A stretch of 64,000 bases of DNA from Guadua angustifolia (taxonomy: Eukaryota > Streptophyta > Magnoliopsida > Poales > Poaceae), in contig JAYEVE010000326.1 of NCBI GenBank assembly GCA_036346375.1, positions 248,001 to 312,000 on the forward strand, given 5' to 3'. A model generated the notes under the pieces. The model ran no database searches, was not told the DNA's origin, and saw only the letters and a program-made list of their open reading frames with translations. Both the position numbers and the translations under genes were made by a program. The stretch's first letter is position 1, and each line of letters starts with the position of its first letter. Positions 10,541-22,695 of the stretch are shown here, one piece after another.

Positions 10541-13500
10541 TGTAACATCCCCGTTTTCGGCCTTTTGTTAAAAAATTTAATTCAAAATAATTAATTTAAA
10601 GATTTGGATTTTATTTGGTTTGATTATTTAACCTGGCATCTCTTTTCGCTCGAAATCGGAATTTATTTCAAATTCATCTGCAAATTCTAAATTCGCTTCA
10701 AATTTCAAATCAAATTCAAATCCACTATCACATTTATTTAATCCAAAATTTAATTCTGAACCCATTTCTAATTTTAGTCCATTTTTCTTTTTGGGTCGAA
10801 ATCTATTTTTCTTTCTGTGGGCCCAAAGTTCAAAATCTTACTTTTTCTCTCTCCTCTCCATCCCCTTCCTGCGCATGCTGGAATCGATCAGAGCAGCAAG
10901 CTCCAGGACATTCATGGTTGTCTCTCTCCCTTCCAACTTCTCAAAGCCACCCAAGCCTAAATAATGCACCAATCAATTAGAAAACTGAAGCGTTGGAACG
11001 GCAAGGGTCAGGAGAATCAAATCCATCCGATCGTTCGCCCTTTCCTCTCCCGAAACGGTCACAATAATGCTCAATCCGCGAAACTTTGCACATTCCATAA
11101 CTCGGCCGTTTCTTCGTCTCCTCGTGTGCCCGAGTACTCCATTTGTTCGTTTCGTCGCCCCCGTCGCGGTGCTTCTGTTACTTCTTCGTTTCGTCATCGT
11201 TTTGACCTCCGAATTTGAGCAAGAACTCCGGCTAACGTTCGTCGCCGACACCACCGAACCAACTTTCATTCCGGTGAGCCAAACCATGCACCAACCGTGT
11301 CATATCAAGTCTCTTAGCACGTAGATCAAAAGCCCTCAACCCAATTTTGTTTTCGTTGCAGTTTTGGTCTCCGATTTGACGATTGTTCGTCGTCGACCGT
11401 TTCGTCGTTCATCGCCAATTTCTTGCAAATCGGTAATTCCCAATCCAATTCCTACCATTCATATACTCATTCTATCATTCTCTATCTATTATGCTCCCTA
11501 TTTCTGCAAAATTTCGCGAATCCAAAGTTCCCCCAAAATTTTCGGTCAGCCGTTCCTGCGCATCACCATGGCCGCCGGCCAGAGCTTGAGCCACCGCCGC
11601 TGGAGTCCTCTCCGGCTATCTCCGGCGTGCGCCTCCCCTCCGGCCACTCCCACCGCACCTCCTTTCGCCGACCGCCGCTTTACACTGTTAGCCGTCTCCA
11701 CGAGACCCGTCTTGGGTTTGCCATGGCCAGTCCGTCGCCTCGGTCGCTCTCACCGGACGCCGAGTCTTCCATCATTTCGGACTTCCTCACGCTCCTCCGC
11801 CGCCCGCCGCCTCGCCTCTCGTCACTTGCGTGGCAAATCCAGCTCCTTGCCGCTATAGTCCATCGCTGCCAGACCGTCAAGGCCGCTTTGCCTTCTTGCC
11901 GGCGCCACCGCTTCCCCATCGTGTCGTCGTTCCGTTTTGCTGTACGCCATCGCCCGCCATGGTCCCAGTCGCCGGCGCCAGGAGAAGCCAGAGCTTCTGT
12001 TTCCATGGAGGCTGGAGGTTGAAGAAGGCATTGGAGAGGATGACAAGCGGGTCCCACCAGTCATTGAAACAAATGAGTTCAGGAAATTCAGCTAAAAGAA
12101 GATTCCGAGAATATTCCCTCGTTTTCCAATTTTCCAATCCGTGCAACTTCAAATATTTTTATCTTCGTCATCCGAACTCCGAATCAAGTGATTCAAATTG
12201 TTAAATTCGTCTAAAATGATCCTCTATCTGCCAGTATTTTAATTTTAATTTTTAGGTTTTATTTATTTTCTGTTATTTTATTTGTTGTCTCGTTTTGCGC
12301 GTAGCCGAAGATTCTACTGTTGCCGCTGTCAATTCCGAAGAACTTCAGTGCGTCGACGACTTGCGACCAGAGGAGGCAAGTCTCCTTGATGCACTTTGAT
12401 CCTATGTTTTAAAAGTCTTTTTATGATTTTATCAAATGCATGGCTAGTTTGAATAAAATTGATATTTAAATGGATAGGTTGTTAGTTAATCCAATCTGTT
12501 GTTAACTCCTTGCTGATTGTTGTTCATGCTTTTGTAACCCTAGATTAATTCTTGTTATCATTTATATAATGATTTCCTTTGATTAGAACGGTAGATCAAT
12601 GCTTAAGTACAAATTGATTAAAATGCCTATTGGGAAAAATGAGTTAAAAATTGTTATGAAAGCGTATTTATAAAATGGTAGCAATGTATTTGCTGCTTTA
12701 TTTGCAAAATAAAATGAAAGTGAAAATGGTTTTGACTTGAGCGGATTGGTCCGATGGGCGGGTGCGGATGGAGCACTGACTTTTGTTTTGCGCAAGTATG
12801 CCGCTTGAGTTGATTAAGGACCGACGCTTATGATTGTCTATTCTAAGCAAAACAGTACAACCACATGTCCGAAATGGGTACGACCTGGCTGACTAATTTG
12901 TAGTAATTTAACTTAGACTCGCCGGATGGTTGGATGTGGGTGCCGGATGGAGGCAGAATGGTTTATTCCCACACGGCGCAAGAGGGGGCTTCTGACTGGG
13001 TGGATGGAACCCTTCAGCGGTGAAACCTTAGCGGGTCGAGTCAGGTTAAATTGTTACATTGTAAAAGCTTTTTCATGATCGCTCTGCCGACACACCAAAG
13101 GAAGTGTGTTAATTGCATGGCACCAAGGGTCGATCATGTCATGTGGGTAAAGTGTACAAACTCTGCAGAGTAAATAAACTATTCGAATAGCCGTGCTCAC
13201 GGTCAAGAGCGGGCAAGGAATGCTTTCATACTGGTAGACTTGGTTTTTAATTTTGAAAACTGTGGATTTGGGAATTCGGGAGTGGTTAGAACTCTCGGAT
13301 AGAATTCAGAGCTGGTTGGAACCTGTTTTAAATTCATGACGGATGGAGTCATTGGATGATTTATCACAATTGGGCGGATAGAGCCTGTATACTAAGTGAT
13401 GGTGGTTAGAACCATCGCTACACATATTGATAAATTCAAATGTTACAAATAATTGATAAAACTGCTTAAACAAAAATTATACATGTACTGTTTAAACAAA

Positions 13501-13945
13501 ATTAGCTTTGTGCAAAATGAACCATATAAGCCTCTCTTTGGAAGGCCTTGCATGATGCATAATTTCCCAGACTTGCGGAGTACGTTTGTATTCATGTGCT
13601 ACAATTCAACCTCTTCAGAGCTGTTTGAGGATGCCGCTGAGGAAGAAGAATTCTTCGCTTGTGGCTTCAAGGAGGGCGAGCCTGAGGAGTAGGAGTGCGT
13701 TCCCAGTCGTTTGCCTGTGGCGAATGAGTTGGGCTTTTTATTTGTTGCTTTCCGCTGTGTGGTGCTGCAGGTCTTCTAACCTGCAATTGTAATAAGTGAT
13801 CATATGATCAGTACTTTAGTTTATTATCGTTTAATATAATGTTCTGGTTATGATTGTCACTGCTTCACTGTGTGTACTAGCAACTGATCAGGGACTAGTA
13901 CGGATACGCACAGGAGGTTCCAGATGGTAAACCTGGGGTCTCACA
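10541..13945 (+). mobile_element. Long-family solo LTR (3.4 kb), plus orientation
   Basis: It begins TGTAACATCCCCGTTTTCGG and ends CCTGGGGTCTCACA, flanked by a perfect 5-bp target duplication TATTG (10536-10540 and 13946-13950). A GC-rich block lies at about 10960-12060. A block shared with other family members lies at about 13085-13160 (CACACCAAAGGAAGTGTG, then CTCTGCAGAG). The 3' part has ACTGATCAGGGACTAGTAC. Several sizeable open frames in the GC-rich block (up to 199 codons at 11423-12022) overlap in different frames and have no recognisable domain. The long LTR and TGTAACA start suggest a Tekay/Del-like Gypsy family; that assignment is inference. Confidence 0.88.
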
Positions 13946-14162
13946 TATTGATTACTTGATTGTGTTAGAATTGCTTAGTATTACCTACTATTCAACCAAG
14001 CAATTCTTGTGTAGAGACCTAATTTAGTTAGTGCACTTGTGAGCCAAGTTGCTTTAGACTTTAATTGTCAAGCCTAGGGGTTGATTAGAGCGTGTTGTTT
14101 TAAAGAGCGATTTTTTTGTAAACGCCTATTCACCCTCCTCTAGGCGCATCCTCGATCCTACA

Positions 14163-14394
14163 GTGGGGCACGTTGGCTCGGTTCAAAATTGCTCTAATTA
14201 CACTCATTCATTGGTTAAACATTGAAATAAGTCAATTTCGAATGAAATTGGATTTTGCTCTGGCTCGGCTTGGCTTGTTGGCTCGATTCTAAAAATACTT
14301 CCAAACTATAAAAAAATGATATTAAATCAAACTGTGTCAATTTCAGAAAAAGCTCGAAAAAATGAGGACTTGGCTCGATTTCCACCCCAAGCTG
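14163..14394. other. Short spacer with GGCTCGGCTTGGCT motifs
   Basis: This spacer lies between the Copia LTR end and the start of homology among copies A, B and C. It contains repeated TTGGCTCG/GGCTCGGCTTGGC motifs typical of decayed hAT elements. No terminal repeats or gene could be defined. Confidence 0.35.
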
Positions 14395-15263
14395 GTGCTA
14401 GTACTCCGACGCGTAGCATCCCTGCATGTACTTATGGATACCTTGGAGGCGTTGCTGCGATGCTTTAACGCTAGGACAATCTGTAACCTGTGACGATGGC
14501 AAGGTCGATCCACAGCCTGTGACGGTCACGAGGAGTTTTTGGAGGAGTCACGAGGCTAGTACAACTACAACCGCACCAACACGCTATATCGAGTCTACTT
14601 TCGCTACGGATCTGCGCGTCTAGTAGTAATTCCATGATCTATAACTTGCAGTGGTTCCTTGGCTATGCGGTAAAATTTTTTGATTTTATGCTAAAGCAAC
14701 CTACCCGTTCCTCTTCAGCAGATGGTTTCGGACAAGTGAACAAACAAATTTTAAAGCAAAATGAGGGTCTAATTTGTAATCACCCATAACTATTAACAAT
14801 ACTATTTTAAGATTCATGCCATGGCTTGATGAACATTCTGATTTTTGTGTTTTGCTCGGGTGCCATGCCGAGCAAGCATTTTTTTCTTTTGAGGGAAACA
14901 AATTGTATTATTAATGGATGCATGGATTTGGCTACATCGAGCCAAATCATGTTGGATGCATGGATTTAGCTAAATCGAGCCAAATCCTTTGAGAAATGGA
15001 AACCCAGTGATTAGAATATAGTCACACCTATGTAAAGAGTATACGTGCTTCTTTCCCAAGTAAATTAAATAAGATAGGATTCCCAAGGGCATATTTGGAA
15101 CATTCGAAGTTTGGAAGGACTCATAAATTTGATTGTTGTTCAGTTAGGTTTTGAATTTAGTGTGCTATCATAGTTTGGCAAGTTTTAATTAGATTAGGCT
15201 TGTTTTCTAGCCAAATCTGAGACTTTTGGCACTTGCAGGACCATACCCTAACAGATATCACTC

Positions 15264-16035
15264 TTTACTGTTCTGGCCTCTTTCGCGTATTTTTTCCCGA
15301 AAATAGTTGTGCATCGGACGAAATTGCAGAATTAGCCCTAACCTTCAGCGAATCCCGTCTGCGGGAAAATTTTTAATTTTTTTTTACGCCGAATCCAGCG
15401 GACTGCTGGATCTGATTTTTCTTTTTTCTTTTATGACAGGACAAATTCTTAAAACAATTTTGGTGCTACAGTGACCTCCAGCGGTTCCGAACCGCTAGAA
15501 CTCGCGACTTTTTTTTACGCCGATTCGCATGCGGATCTTTCTGTTTAATCTCGAGTCTAGCTTCAGTCAAGGAAAAATTAGTATGCCTGTGAAGTAAGTG
15601 ATGGTACCCAATTGACTGTAAACCGGAAGCAGATAGCAGAGTCCAAACTCTACAAGACAACTAAAAAGTTGGGTTTGGCTTTGAAGGCAAGACTAGTGCC
15701 ACGAGAGAGACATGTCACTGTGCCGATTTTTGTCCCGCCCGCCCGCAGCGAATCAGCTCAAAAAAAAAAAAGTCACGAGTTCCAGCGGTTCGTAACCGCT
15801 GGGTGTCACTGTAGCACCAAAAATTCTTTAAGAATTCATCCCGCATCCAGCGGACTAGATCCGTTGGAGGTAATACAAAATTTTAAAAAAATTTCTTGGT
15901 GTAAAAAAAATTTTAAAAATTTTCTCGCGGACAGGATTCGCTGAAGGTTACTGTGTAGGGCTAATTCTGCAATTTCGTCCGGTGCACGGTTATTTTCAGA
16001 AAAAAATATGCGAATGAGGCCAGAATAGTAAAAAA
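15264..16035. mobile_element. Inverted-repeat (foldback) transposon in copy A
   Basis: The left end TTTACTGTTCTGGCCTC and right end (reverse complement TTTACTATTCTGGCCTC) begin inverted repeats that run well over 150 bp. They include GGACGAAATTGCAGAATTAG, CTTCAGCGAATCC and, further in, CCAGCGGTTCCGAACCGC. Copies B (38330) and C (55975) have the uninterrupted site ACTCACCA, so this is a true insertion. The duplication is short and imperfect (perhaps CTC/TTC). The central part (15560-15760) is non-coding. It is a non-autonomous DNA transposon; the superfamily is unclear. Confidence 0.85.
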
Positions 16036-16423
16036 TTCACCAATACCACATTCTACAGCACAATATTGGCATGATCTAAATAATTATCTTTTTAAGAGAC
16101 AATCCAAACATGAATTCAGGCCATGGATCAAACATGGTTCTAAACTAACTAGACTTTAACCAAGAACGGAGAAAAATACTAATACTATTTCAGTATTAGT
16201 TGTGACCCAAATATCCATTATGGGGCTTGGTATGTTTGGCACAAACCGTATTGCTACTACACACTCTGCTTAAACTCCAATTGAAGAAATTGATAACTGA
16301 GTACCTTTATTGTTAACAACTAGACTATCAGCCTCTTTTTGCTTTTTATAATTGTTAGTTCATACAAAATTTTCCTCACATCATACTTTTTAACACTCCT
16401 CAATAAATCACACGTCTTGAAAA

Positions 16424-16935
16424 CAGTGTTCGCCTAAACGGCCTAAACGGCCGTTTAAACGGCGTTTAAATGGTAAACGGTGGTCAACTGTGTCGTTTAG
16501 TGTGTAAACGATCCATTAAACGGTTGACTGTTTAAACGGTCAAAAAACAGAGTTAAACGGCCTAAACGGTCTAAACAGAACGGAGGTAAACGCTATTAAG
16601 CGAGCTAAGCGGCTGTTTAACTCACTGTTTAAGCGAACACAGCCAAATTCACTTGAGTTTTTCATATATTATTATGTATATCTTATATTATTCATACATA
16701 AATATGTATACTTGATTTGTTACATGTATAAATACGTATATATATTTTTTACATGCATAAATATGTGTACTTGCTCTAATATTTTATTCTTCTATAAGCA
16801 TAAATATGTTCATTTTAATGCTACTGATATAAAACCGTTTAGACCGTTTAACTCCATGTAAACATCGTTTAAACGGTCTAAACGCTAAACAAAGGGCGAC
16901 CGACTGTTTACCGTTTAGCGTTTAGGATAACACTG
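16424..16935. mobile_element. hAT-type MITE with 8-bp target duplication
   Basis: It starts CAGTGTTCGCCTAAACGG and ends GTTTAGGATAACACTG, and is flanked by perfect 8-bp duplications CTTGAAAA (16416-16423 and 16936-16943). Copy C at about 56345 shows the empty site. Subterminal parts are packed with TAAACGG/CCGTTTA motifs on both strands, as expected for transposase-binding repeats. There is no coding sequence. Confidence 0.93.
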
Positions 16936-17186
16936 CTTGAAAATATTTGAAAGTTTACTAACACTACAAAATAGCCTGTTTGTTAGCACATTTGTTTTTC
17001 TGAAATCACACAATCTATTGAGCCTTAAACATTAGGATACTTCCTGCACAGAAGTTACTCCGTTACGCCAAGGTTGCATATAAATAGAGCCAAGATTGCA
17101 TACAAATAGGACAAATAAATATCTTCTTTAAACAACCGAAGACTTTCTCTTAAGTGCTAATTGCTTTGGCTAACCTCAACATCAAC

Positions 17187-17346
17187 ATGGCAAAGACTGG
17201 TTTACTTGCTTTCATCCTTTTCCTTGTTAGTTTTTCTTTTTCACAGGTCAAACCAGCAACCAATTACTGATACAAAGGGTGTGACTAATGGTATATGGAA
17301 TCAGATTACGTACTCAAAACCAATCAGATGATCCAACGTGTGAGTG
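17187..17346 (+). pseudogene. Small secreted-peptide-like gene, copy A (decayed)
   Basis: The start ATG opens MAKTGLLAFILFLVSFSFSQ, an N-terminal lysine followed by a hydrophobic core ending at a plausible signal-peptidase site. A TATA-like CATATAAATAGAGCC lies about 110 bp upstream. A stop follows 8 codons after the signal. In another frame the DNA keeps CEC-type cysteine codons (GTGTGAGTGCTACTCGGTC). Compared with copy C, the region after that is replaced by CACTCTCACCAGT, so the 3' part is deleted. The ancestor was probably a short secreted, cysteine-containing peptide. I do not recognise the family. Confidence 0.45.
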
Positions 17347-18180
17347 CTACTCGGTCTCACTCTCACCAGTATCGACATAGGCCTGCTAAAGATGTTGCTT
17401 ACGCGCTCTTGATGTTCTTCCAAAATCGCTAAGCCGGTCCAATAGAATCTTGCTAAAGATCTTGCTTACGCACTCATTTGCTCTGCGGGAGTGCGGAGGA
17501 CATGAGAAAGGTTTTGCGTGTGAGGTAAGATGGCCCAGATAAAATAGACTGTGAGAGAAGGTGTCATTTTAAGTAGTACAGAAATTCTTGTGGTGGTGAT
17601 TGCGATACTTGTCGGCTCAACTCTACAGTCACTTTATACTTTTCTAGTAAATCTCGGGACATTTGATTATTTGTCACACTAAATTGGTGAAATTGATGAG
17701 GCCACATGTGAGTAAGACATGGCGTGATAAATCATCAAATACACGTCAACTTTATGGCAAATAATGAGTTATACCAATCTCATCCCATATTCTTTTACCG
17801 TTCGATTTGGCATGGAACAGCTTTGAGGCTTCGTCGATAGTTCAGAAGCCCCGCCGCGGGATGGGAAAGGAGTCCCCTCGGCAAGCATGATTATCATAAA
17901 AGAAGCAACCAGGGAGCAAGTAAACAATAGCGAAAGAAATATTCATTCATACATTTCTCATTTAGGAGTTTTCTTGAGAACTCTCATTTAAGTCTTATAT
18001 CCTAACTTAGCGTACGTGGGTAGTGTAAGCGTGATGTGTGTTGAGTGTGTACGTCTGACCATGTGCTCTTAAGAAAAAAAACCTCTCATGTCTTGCAAAC
18101 ATGAACTCATAAATAGTCACTAAGACGTCAATATCAACACGAGACAAGGTAAAACTAGTTTTTTTTCCTTTGAGATGGTG

Positions 18181-18751
18181 CAGTTGAGGAGAGGTAGCTG
18201 GTCTTGGTCTCCTTGCTCCCTTGCTATGTGGCTCCTGGTTCCTTGCTCGGTTTGGTGAAGTGTGTGGGGGGAATGGGGAATGGTTGGTGCTTATCTCTTT
18301 TAACAGTAGCTCCTTCACCTTTTTACTATGGAGACTTTTACTTTTCTGCCATGAGATATTGTTTTTACTATTTGTGTTGGGCTATGGTTACCTGACAATG
18401 GTAAGTTTTGTACGTCGAATGATGACAACCTAAATTAGCGAAAGGTGCCGATCTAGCCCCTAATGGATCAGGTATCTAAGTGAGTGATACCCTCGTATAT
18501 AGGTCTGACGACACATCTAAATTCTTTTTAAGTTTTGCTTTGATGGCTTTATGTTATATAATATTATATGAGTGACTAACATTTTTACAGGGTTTTGTAG
18601 ATGGATGTAACGAAAAGGCTTAGAGCATCAAGCATTAGATCATTCTTATAACTTTTCCTTTTTGATGTAATTTGATAGCCAAGAGCATTGTGTTGTACCC
18701 ATTTGTATGGCACTGTTCTTTGTTGTACTTGCAATTCAAATATACTGTGAT
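18181..18751 (+). other. Unassigned DNA with a possible last-exon fragment
   Basis: At about 18585 a good acceptor (AACATTTTTACAG) precedes GGTTTTGTAGATGGATGTAACG, read as GFVDGCNEKA then a stop. The DNA after it has the look of a 3' untranslated region (TTTTTGATGTAATTTGATAG). At 18204-18395 a 63-codon frame is rich in aromatic and hydrophobic residues. Neither piece could be tied to a known protein. It could be the tail of a captured or decayed gene. Confidence 0.3.
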
Positions 18752-19878
18752 TAGGGATGGCAATTATGCTCGATTACCTGCATGACCACGGGTAAATACC
18801 CTAATAGAGGTAGCTATGAGACTGTTTCTTTGCCCACGGGCATAGAAATAGCAATAATTTCTTGCCCATCGGGTAAACAGGTAAGGGTATGGGTAAGCTT
18901 CACCCGTACCCGTCACACCTGATTACCTGTTAACACTACACTACTGCACTGACAAGTAGTCCCTGCTAGCCATAGGCCATCCCTCAGTCCACAAGACCTC
19001 ATGTCCTCAACCCTGCAGTCACAAAAATTTCCCCAATCTCCCCAAGTCCCCCTATCTCTCGAGTGCCGACCTCCCGATCTAAACAAGGGATCACCCCTGC
19101 CACAGGCCGCCCTACCCCCTGTTGCCTACGGCTAGCCTCCCTGCCCCCTGTGGCTTGTTGTTGGTCACCCAACTGTCGGCCTCCCTACCCTTTGCCGCCG
19201 ATCGCCTGGCCCCTACTGCCTAGGTGTGTTGATTTCTTAGTTCGATTGGTGCTCTGTTTAGGCCATAGAAACTTCGTTCGATTAACATGGTGATAGTTTG
19301 CTGAATTGTTTTGTTTATGCTATGGTGACGTGGGAAACTTTTGCTAGTGTGATATATTAGTTTTGATGCTTTCAGTTGGATTAAGGGTGAAGTCTTTGTA
19401 TTACTTTATTGGGTGATATGATGACACATTTTGATCTAGTTCACCGGTTTGGTGTATTGGTGATAGGCTATGAACAAAATGAATCAATTTGTGTTCTGGT
19501 TTTTCTTAGTGGGGAAAGAGATTTTAAGATTGTGCAGGTGGTTTGCTGAAGGCCAGCTAGTATAAGCTACATCCTGGATAAATTGTTGATAGAATTGGGG
19601 ATATAGAGTAGCTAAAGGTGAAGCATGCTATATTGCTAACATAAAGTTGCTAGTTTGTGCTAAATCAATTTGTGCTTTTGTCTGTTTGTGTTGTTGCTTG
19701 TTTGTGTTGATGGGTAAATGGGTATGCCCGTGGGTATCAGGTACCCGCGGGCGACGGGCATGGGCAAGGTTCTTCGCCTGCCACCCTTCGTGAGTATGCT
19801 CGTGGGGGAGATTTTTACCATTGGGCATGGGTATGGGCGAGCACTACCCAGGCCCATCACACCCGATTGCCATCTCTA
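18752..19878. mobile_element. hAT-type non-autonomous element (1.1 kb)
   Basis: It starts TAGGGATGGCAATTATGC and ends GATTGCCATCTCTA, the usual TAGGGATGGCA hAT-type termini. The flanking 8-bp duplications are ACTGTGAT (18744-18751) and ACTATGAT (19879-19886), one mismatch. Subterminal regions are full of GGGTACCCG/CCCATGGGCA-like stretches on both sides (18780-18920 and 19700-19860). The 76-codon frame at 19063 has no recognisable domain. No transposase is present. Confidence 0.88.
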
Positions 19879-19886
19879 ACTATGAT

Positions 19887-20333
19887 GTAGAATATACTAA
19901 TCATGTGCCCATACGTTGCAACGAAAACTTAATTTGCGACAAAAAATTTCTTGCATAGAGTACTAACCCTATCTGAATGATATTGTTCACTCTGAATGTG
20001 CAATGGTTGAATGTTTCAATCAATTCATCAATGCATACAAATTCCAAACACCTATTGACAAACTCAAGTCTAAAATTATCTTTAATTTTGCAATCTGAAG
20101 GCCCTCATGTTACAAAGTACTTTGCAAATTTTAGATGCACATAAGTACTACTTATGTATAATGAATAGTAGATAAAGTTATGTAAAAATATCTCATTTGA
20201 AATGCATGATTTTTTCATGTGAAAAAATGTAATTCCCAAAAGAATCCTATAAAATTCATTGTCCCAAATGAGCATAACATGGCATTACTTGCTAGACAGG
20301 TAAGAGATTTTGGTCAAAAAAAGCATATAGTAC
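19887..20333. other. AT-rich spacer, nothing recognised
   Basis: It contains the common grass repeat motif GCCCATACGTTGCAACG at 19907 and otherwise AT-rich DNA without open frames, terminal repeats or splice-flanked exons. Confidence 0.4.
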
Positions 20334-21054
20334 TGTCGATGTTTGGGAAACAGGTCCCCGCCGAGCTTACTTGTTGAATGGGGGATCAACATGGCCCCTT
20401 TTTCGTGAAGGATTTACGTCTGAAAAATGCTCTTAGGATTGGAAAATAGACACAGGGTTTATACTAGTTCGGGTCTCTCACGGCGGAAATAATAACCCTA
20501 CTCCGGTGATCTCACTATTGTTGTTAGACTCTTACAGGAAGGCTCTTGTGAATCTGAGCGCTTGTATCTTGTTCTCTCTTTTTCTCTTGTCATCTATCCC
20601 CCTTTACCGATCTACTGAGGGGTTCTTATAGCTTACAAAATACTATAACTGCAGCCGAATAATGCGCAATTACTGCATTAACCGTGACCATAACCACAGC
20701 CTTGATTCTTGCCACGTTCCCATCATGGGCATAATGGCCCTAGATCGTGGCATAATTATCGCCACGTAGACGTTATGGGGCGAACATGATCTTTTGATCA
20801 TGCTTGGGGATTCCCCCCAACTCTGACCGAATCCTACACATTCCTGAGCATGCATGCTCAGGGATTACATTGCATGCTCAGGGACGAGCTTGGGTGCTCG
20901 TGGACGAGCACTAGGCCTGGTCGGGCGGACCTGCTGGCTAGACTATGCGAGGGTCCTCCTCCTCCTTGAGGATACCATCCAAGGGTATGCATGGTCGGCC
21001 AAAACTGGCTGCTGGGATATAATAGTCCTTATAGAAATTATCCAATCCCTGACA
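20334..21054. mobile_element. Gypsy-type solo LTR, 721 bp
   Basis: It begins TGTCGATGTTTGGGAAACAG and ends TCCAATCCCTGACA, so the ends are TGTC...GACA. The flanks are a perfect 5-bp duplication AGTAC (20329-20333 and 21055-21059). Inside is the typical GGTTTATACTAGTTCGGGT block. There is no coding region and no second LTR nearby, so it is a solo LTR left by LTR-LTR recombination. Orientation was not settled. Confidence 0.85.
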
Positions 21055-21509
21055 AGTACTAGGAAGATAAGGATTATACCACTGGAAATTATACAGTACT
21101 AAAACCAGAGATATATAAAATGAATATTGGAGGATTACTATTTTAAATGGTCTTAGGTCACCTAGGGAGAACATGTCCATATTCACCACAGCTACAACAT
21201 AATTTCTTTAAATTCCCTTCACTTTTGTCACAGGGAGAAAATTTGAAAAGAAACAATACTATTACATTGTTAGAAGATAGTAAATTTGAATCTTCGAAAA
21301 TCAAGGAATCAAAAGCATTAAACTACTGTTATTTTTCTTATGAGAAAGTGGGAGAACCCCTATTTCATCAAGGAAACTAGATAAAAACTCAAACAGATAG
21401 CATGCAGTGATCGATAAAACTGATGAACACTTGTAGAAGTATGCAACAATGCCAAGAATAACGCAAATCAAGATGATATCAATTGTGAAGTTTCTAGTCA
21501 ATCGAAACT

Positions 21510-22621
21510 TGTAACATCCCGAAAAATTCAAAAACAAATAAAATAAAATTTTGAGTTTGCAATGTAATTTAATTTTGAATTTTTGCCTTTGTAACTTAAG
21601 GAAAACCTAAATCTCAACTTCTTTGCTGAATCTCTCTTTTCCTAATAATGAAGATCAAAATCACAAAATAGATAATGTGAAAATATGATTTTTGCTTTTG
21701 GATTTTCTAGCATTATTTGGAGATTTGATCTAAAGAAAAGCTTTTAATGGTAAAAAGTAGTGGAACCTTAATTATAAGTTTCACAAATCAAACAAATATG
21801 AAATCATTCGCAAATACAACCATATTAATAGAAAAGACTAAAAACAACAATTAAATTTGCAGTATAGTTCTTGTATGGAATTACATCGTGTCTCCAAAAC
21901 CCAAATTCCGTAAACCATACTCATTCCCTAATGCCTTCCTGTAAGCATTCATAATTTTTGAATCATAGCTTTAATAAATATTTCGCTCTCTTTAGTAACC
22001 CCACACTTATATTTTTACACCCACACAAAAATGAACATGAATACACATACTCATAATTTTCCAGCTTAGACAAATACCTGCATACGTATGGACCTAAGTT
22101 CAACCATATGTATACACCCACGTCCACAAATATCAGCATCTAATGCACTCTCAAGCACACTGTCAACGATATATGTATACACACATTCACATAGATACTC
22201 AAATTCCCAGCTCTACACATATATCTATGCATGCATAAGCACATATACAAACATATATAATAATTATCCCTGATGAACATAAGAGCACAAAGATTAATCA
22301 TGCAAAGTTAATCTCAGAGGATCATTTCCAAGTCATATAAATTAAGCACAGATGTTCCAAATGGAAGCAAACAGAGGTGCAAAACATTAAGCCTTAATAA
22401 TAAGAGAACACACTAACAACTCTCACAATCTGGGATCTTATGCATAACCATTAACAAATTAAGCTAATATACAATAGTCTGTTCATAATCAAATGGCAGT
22501 AAATAATTCTTAACTCACTCATTTGAATTGAGCCATACAAAAAGTAATAAGGATTAAGTCACATCATAATATTCACAACCATTACGAGGTGGTAAGAATG
22601 ATATTCAAGCTCATACACAAA

Positions 22622-22695
<74 letters not shown>

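Larger units (their letters stand above)
5893..14162 (+). mobile_element. 5'-truncated Copia-type LTR, interrupted by two solo LTRs
   Basis: Three separated blocks (about 5893-6707, 10271-10540 and 13951-14162) join into one Copia-type LTR. The last block ends CTATTCACCCTCCTC, TAGGCGCATCC, TCGATCCTACA, the standard 3' end of this grass LTR group. The middle block has the recurrent GGAGATCGGCAAGTCTCCAAG. The first block carries several CGGTAGTACCGC-like palindromes (6080-6310) and repeated CATGTGTTGCA runs. The usual start (TGAAAGTGCATCTAGGCCCC) is missing, so the 5' end is truncated. The gaps are exactly the two long solo LTRs listed separately. Confidence 0.65.
14395..18180 (+). repeat. Copy A of the local ~5-kb repeat unit
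   Basis: This segment matches copy B from about 37445 and copy C from about 55130 nearly base for base over long stretches, for example GCCATGGCTTGATGAACATTC at 14817, and GGACCATACCCTAACAGAT at 15239, 38310 and 55946. It lacks the first kilobase seen in B and C. Two insertions are unique to this copy: an inverted-repeat element at 15264-16035 and a hAT MITE at 16424-16935, both absent at the matching sites of B or C. The part after 17350 lost DNA relative to copy C, and the block 17858-18178 matches 58200-58510. It contains the secreted-peptide pseudogene at 17187. Confidence 0.85.

Noticed and set aside
11423..12204. Overlapping 164-, 199- and 124-codon frames
   Set aside because: They lie in the GC-rich block of the solo LTR at 10541-13945, in conflicting frames with Ser/Arg/Pro-rich sequence and no family signature.
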